This document shows positions 61,957-64,000 of a stretch of DNA of 64,000 nucleotides, piece by piece (the stretch's first letter is position 1; each line of letters starts with the position of its first letter). The translations under genes and the position numbers were made by a program. The DNA is from Triplophysa rosa (lineage: Eukaryota; Chordata; Actinopteri; Cypriniformes; Nemacheilidae). The notes beneath the pieces were generated by a model that saw nothing but the letters and a program-made list of their open reading frames with translations, was not told the origin of the DNA and did no database searches. The stretch covers positions 2,230,702 through 2,294,701 of the forward strand of contig NC_079908.1 in assembly GCF_024868665.1 (NCBI RefSeq), read 5' to 3'.

Positions 61957-64000
61957 TTTTCGTTTTCAACTTAACGTTTAAAAAACGAATAAACAACTTG
62001 AAAACTAGTTTCTCACATGTGGGCGGTATGAAACGCCCCCTTCCGCTGACTGGCAAATCAAAGGTCAGTAAGCGACGTCTTCGGTTGTCCCTCGGTTCCG
62101 AATAAATAGTCCTCCGCTGCTGTACAGAAAGTATGTTTCATTTATCACATTAAACAACCGTCCACAAACCGTACAGGGCAGATTATAGACTGGACTTTCT
62201 TCTGTGCAACCTAGCGCATTTCATTTAAATATTTATATCACAAATATTAATGTAGTTCGCATCCGCATCTTTCTAGCTCTCCAGGGTTAAATCTGCGTGG
62301 CAAAGCTGCGCGAGACACTGGACCACACGAAGCGGATTCATATACTTATTTTATTTCATTTCATTCAAAATTCGCTGTTGTGGTTGTCGGGTTACCACAT
62401 TTTTTCCACAAGTTTGCTTCTGTGTACATTCCATCAAGTGAACCAAGACGAATTCAGAGTTTTGCTGCGTGACAAAGCTGCGCGAGACACTGGACAGTAC
62501 GCAGCGGATGCATATAGGCCTACAGTGCAGTGATGTAGTCAAAGTGAAAGTGACCTATTTGTCAGATATGTTGATCAAGGTTCAGTCACTGTGTAGATTC
62601 CACAGAAAAAATCATTCAGTGTATGCTAAAGATTCTAGTATTTTATAAAACGTTTTTACTGTGATATTTAGGACTGGCACATGCGAACGATGACAACTGA
62701 GAGAAATGCTGACAAAAATACAAATTAATTAAGCCATCACGGGGTTATTATTATTATTATTAATAAATGCAGAACAACAAGCTTTAATGTGCAATTAGAA
62801 CGAAAGTTTTTTCCTTTATGAAAAAAGGATAGCCTACATCTAGCCATCTTAAGCTAAATGATCAAACAAAAATAAATGCTAATTGTTTAGACTTACGGAG
62901 CCTCAATACAAATTACAACGGAACACAGCGAATTTTGAATGAAGTAAAATAAGTAGGCTATATGAATCCGCTTCGTGCTGTCCAGTGTCTCGCGCGGCTT
63001 TGCCACGCAGATTTAACCCTGGAGAGCTAGAAAGATGCGGATGCGAACTACATTAATATTTGTGATATAAAAAATTATATGAAATGCGTTAGGTTTCACG
63101 AGGAAAGTCCAGTCTAGAACCTGCCCTGTACGGTTTGTGGACGGTTGTTTAATGAGAGAAATTAAACATACTTTAAGGATCCCCACTGTACAGCAGCGGA
63201 GGACTTATTTACATCTAAATAATAATAATAACCCAGTGATGGCTTAATTAATTTGTATTTTTGTCAGCATTTCTCTCAGTTGTCATCGTTCGCATGTGCC
63301 AGTCCTAAATATCACAGTAAAAACGTTTTATAAAATACTAGAATCTTTAGCATACACTGAATGATTTTTATTGTGGAATCTAAACAGTGACTGAGCCTTG
63401 ATCAACATATCGGACAAATAGGTCACTTTCACTTTGACTACATCACTGCACTGTATCCGCTGCGTACTGTCCAGTGTCTTGCGCAGCTTTGTCACGCAGC
63501 AAAACTCTGAATTCGTCTTGGTTCACTTGATGGAATGTACACAGAAGCAAACTTGTGGAAAAAATATGTTAACCCGACAACCACCAACACAGCGAATTTT
63601 GAATGAAATAAAATAAGTATATGAATCCGCTTCGTGCGGTCCAGTGTCTCGCGCAGCTTTACCACGCAGATTTAACCCTGGCGAGCTAGAAAGATGCGGA
63701 TGCGAACTACATTAATATTTGTGATATAAATATTTATATGAAATGCGCTAGGTTGCACAGAAGAAAGTCCAAAATCTGCCCTGTACGATTTGTGGACGGT
63801 TGTTTAATGTGAGCAATGAAACATACTTTCTGTACAGCAGCGGAGGACTATTTATTCGGAACCGAGGGACAACCGAAGACGTCGCTTACTGACCTTTGAT
63901 TTGCCAATCAGCGGAAGGGGGCGTTTCATACCGCCCACATGTGAGAAACTAGTTTTCAAGTTGTTTATTCGTTTTTTAAACGTTAGGTTGAAAACGAAAA
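61957..64000. repeat. large foldback repeat, cut by window end
   Basis: The left arm 61957-62764 and the right arm 63219-64000 are inverted copies of about 0.8 kb (for example CTAGTTTCTCACATGTGGGC and its complement; GACGTCTTCGGTTGTCCCTC and its complement). The loop contains a further partial copy at about 62925-63205 in the orientation of the right arm. The outermost left part from about 61830 (GTCCGTGTACCGGTCCGTG) should recur beyond 64000. Arms are CpG-containing with CTGCGCGAGACACTGGAC repeats. No ORF with a known domain. Confidence 0.88.

Noticed and set aside
61154..64000. Divergent ndufa2 gene expected upstream of ik
   Set aside because: No exon with NDUFA2-like sequence could be read on either strand. 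The region is transposon sequence, and the neighbour may lie beyond the window.

Overview
The window is vertebrate nuclear DNA, almost certainly from a teleost fish and probably a cyprinid. The only host gene I can support is ik (RED), a conserved spliceosomal gene. It lies on the minus strand as 18 short coding exons between 61153 and 817. Splice phases close exactly across all of them, giving 1569 coding nt (523 codons). The last exon, about 20 codons by comparison with vertebrate IK, lies to the left of position 1. Everything else is intron or 5' flank filled with fish-type transposons: 8-bp-TSD hAT elements, Tc1, TTAA MITEs, foldbacks, SINE-like pieces and LTR elements. There is no sign of bacterial gene organisation, and most long ORFs are chance ORFs inside repeats.

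Layout, left to right. 817-7730 holds exons 18 to 9 with small introns, including one AT-AC (U12-type) intron at 1509-2365 and a nested pair of hAT elements at 3628-7181. Intron 8 (7731-21695, 14 kb) holds a hAT copy, an inverted pair of repeat arms around a Tc1 3' end and a hAT relic, and a threefold nest of hAT insertions at 17918-21253. 21696-23524 holds exons 8 to 5. Intron 4 (23525-56452, 32.9 kb) contains a 6.6-kb direct tandem duplication (25574-38834), a GC-rich repeat with a TATA box, several hAT elements, a single N at 44011, a complete young Gypsy retrotransposon (46391-51493) sitting inside a hAT element, an 85-bp minisatellite, and another nested hAT pair. 56453-61153 holds exons 4 to 1. 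61154-64000 is the 5' flank and runs into a large foldback repeat cut by the window end.

The most notable objects are these: (1) the Gypsy element has integrase upstream of reverse transcriptase, the reversed pol order known for the Gmr1-like clade, with intact catalytic residues, matching LTRs (4 differences in 382 bp) and a 5-bp TSD, but with two one-base frame breaks in or near G-rich tracts; (2) the ik AT-AC intron has a perfect ATATCCTTT donor; (3) the tandem duplication has a mosaic divergence pattern, with an indel-rich patch that looks like uncorrected sequence; (4) there are thirteen hAT-type insertions with recognisable 8-bp target duplications, so the order of insertion can be read directly. 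I did not find a convincing new multi-gene system. The novelty lies in transposon architecture and assembly signals.
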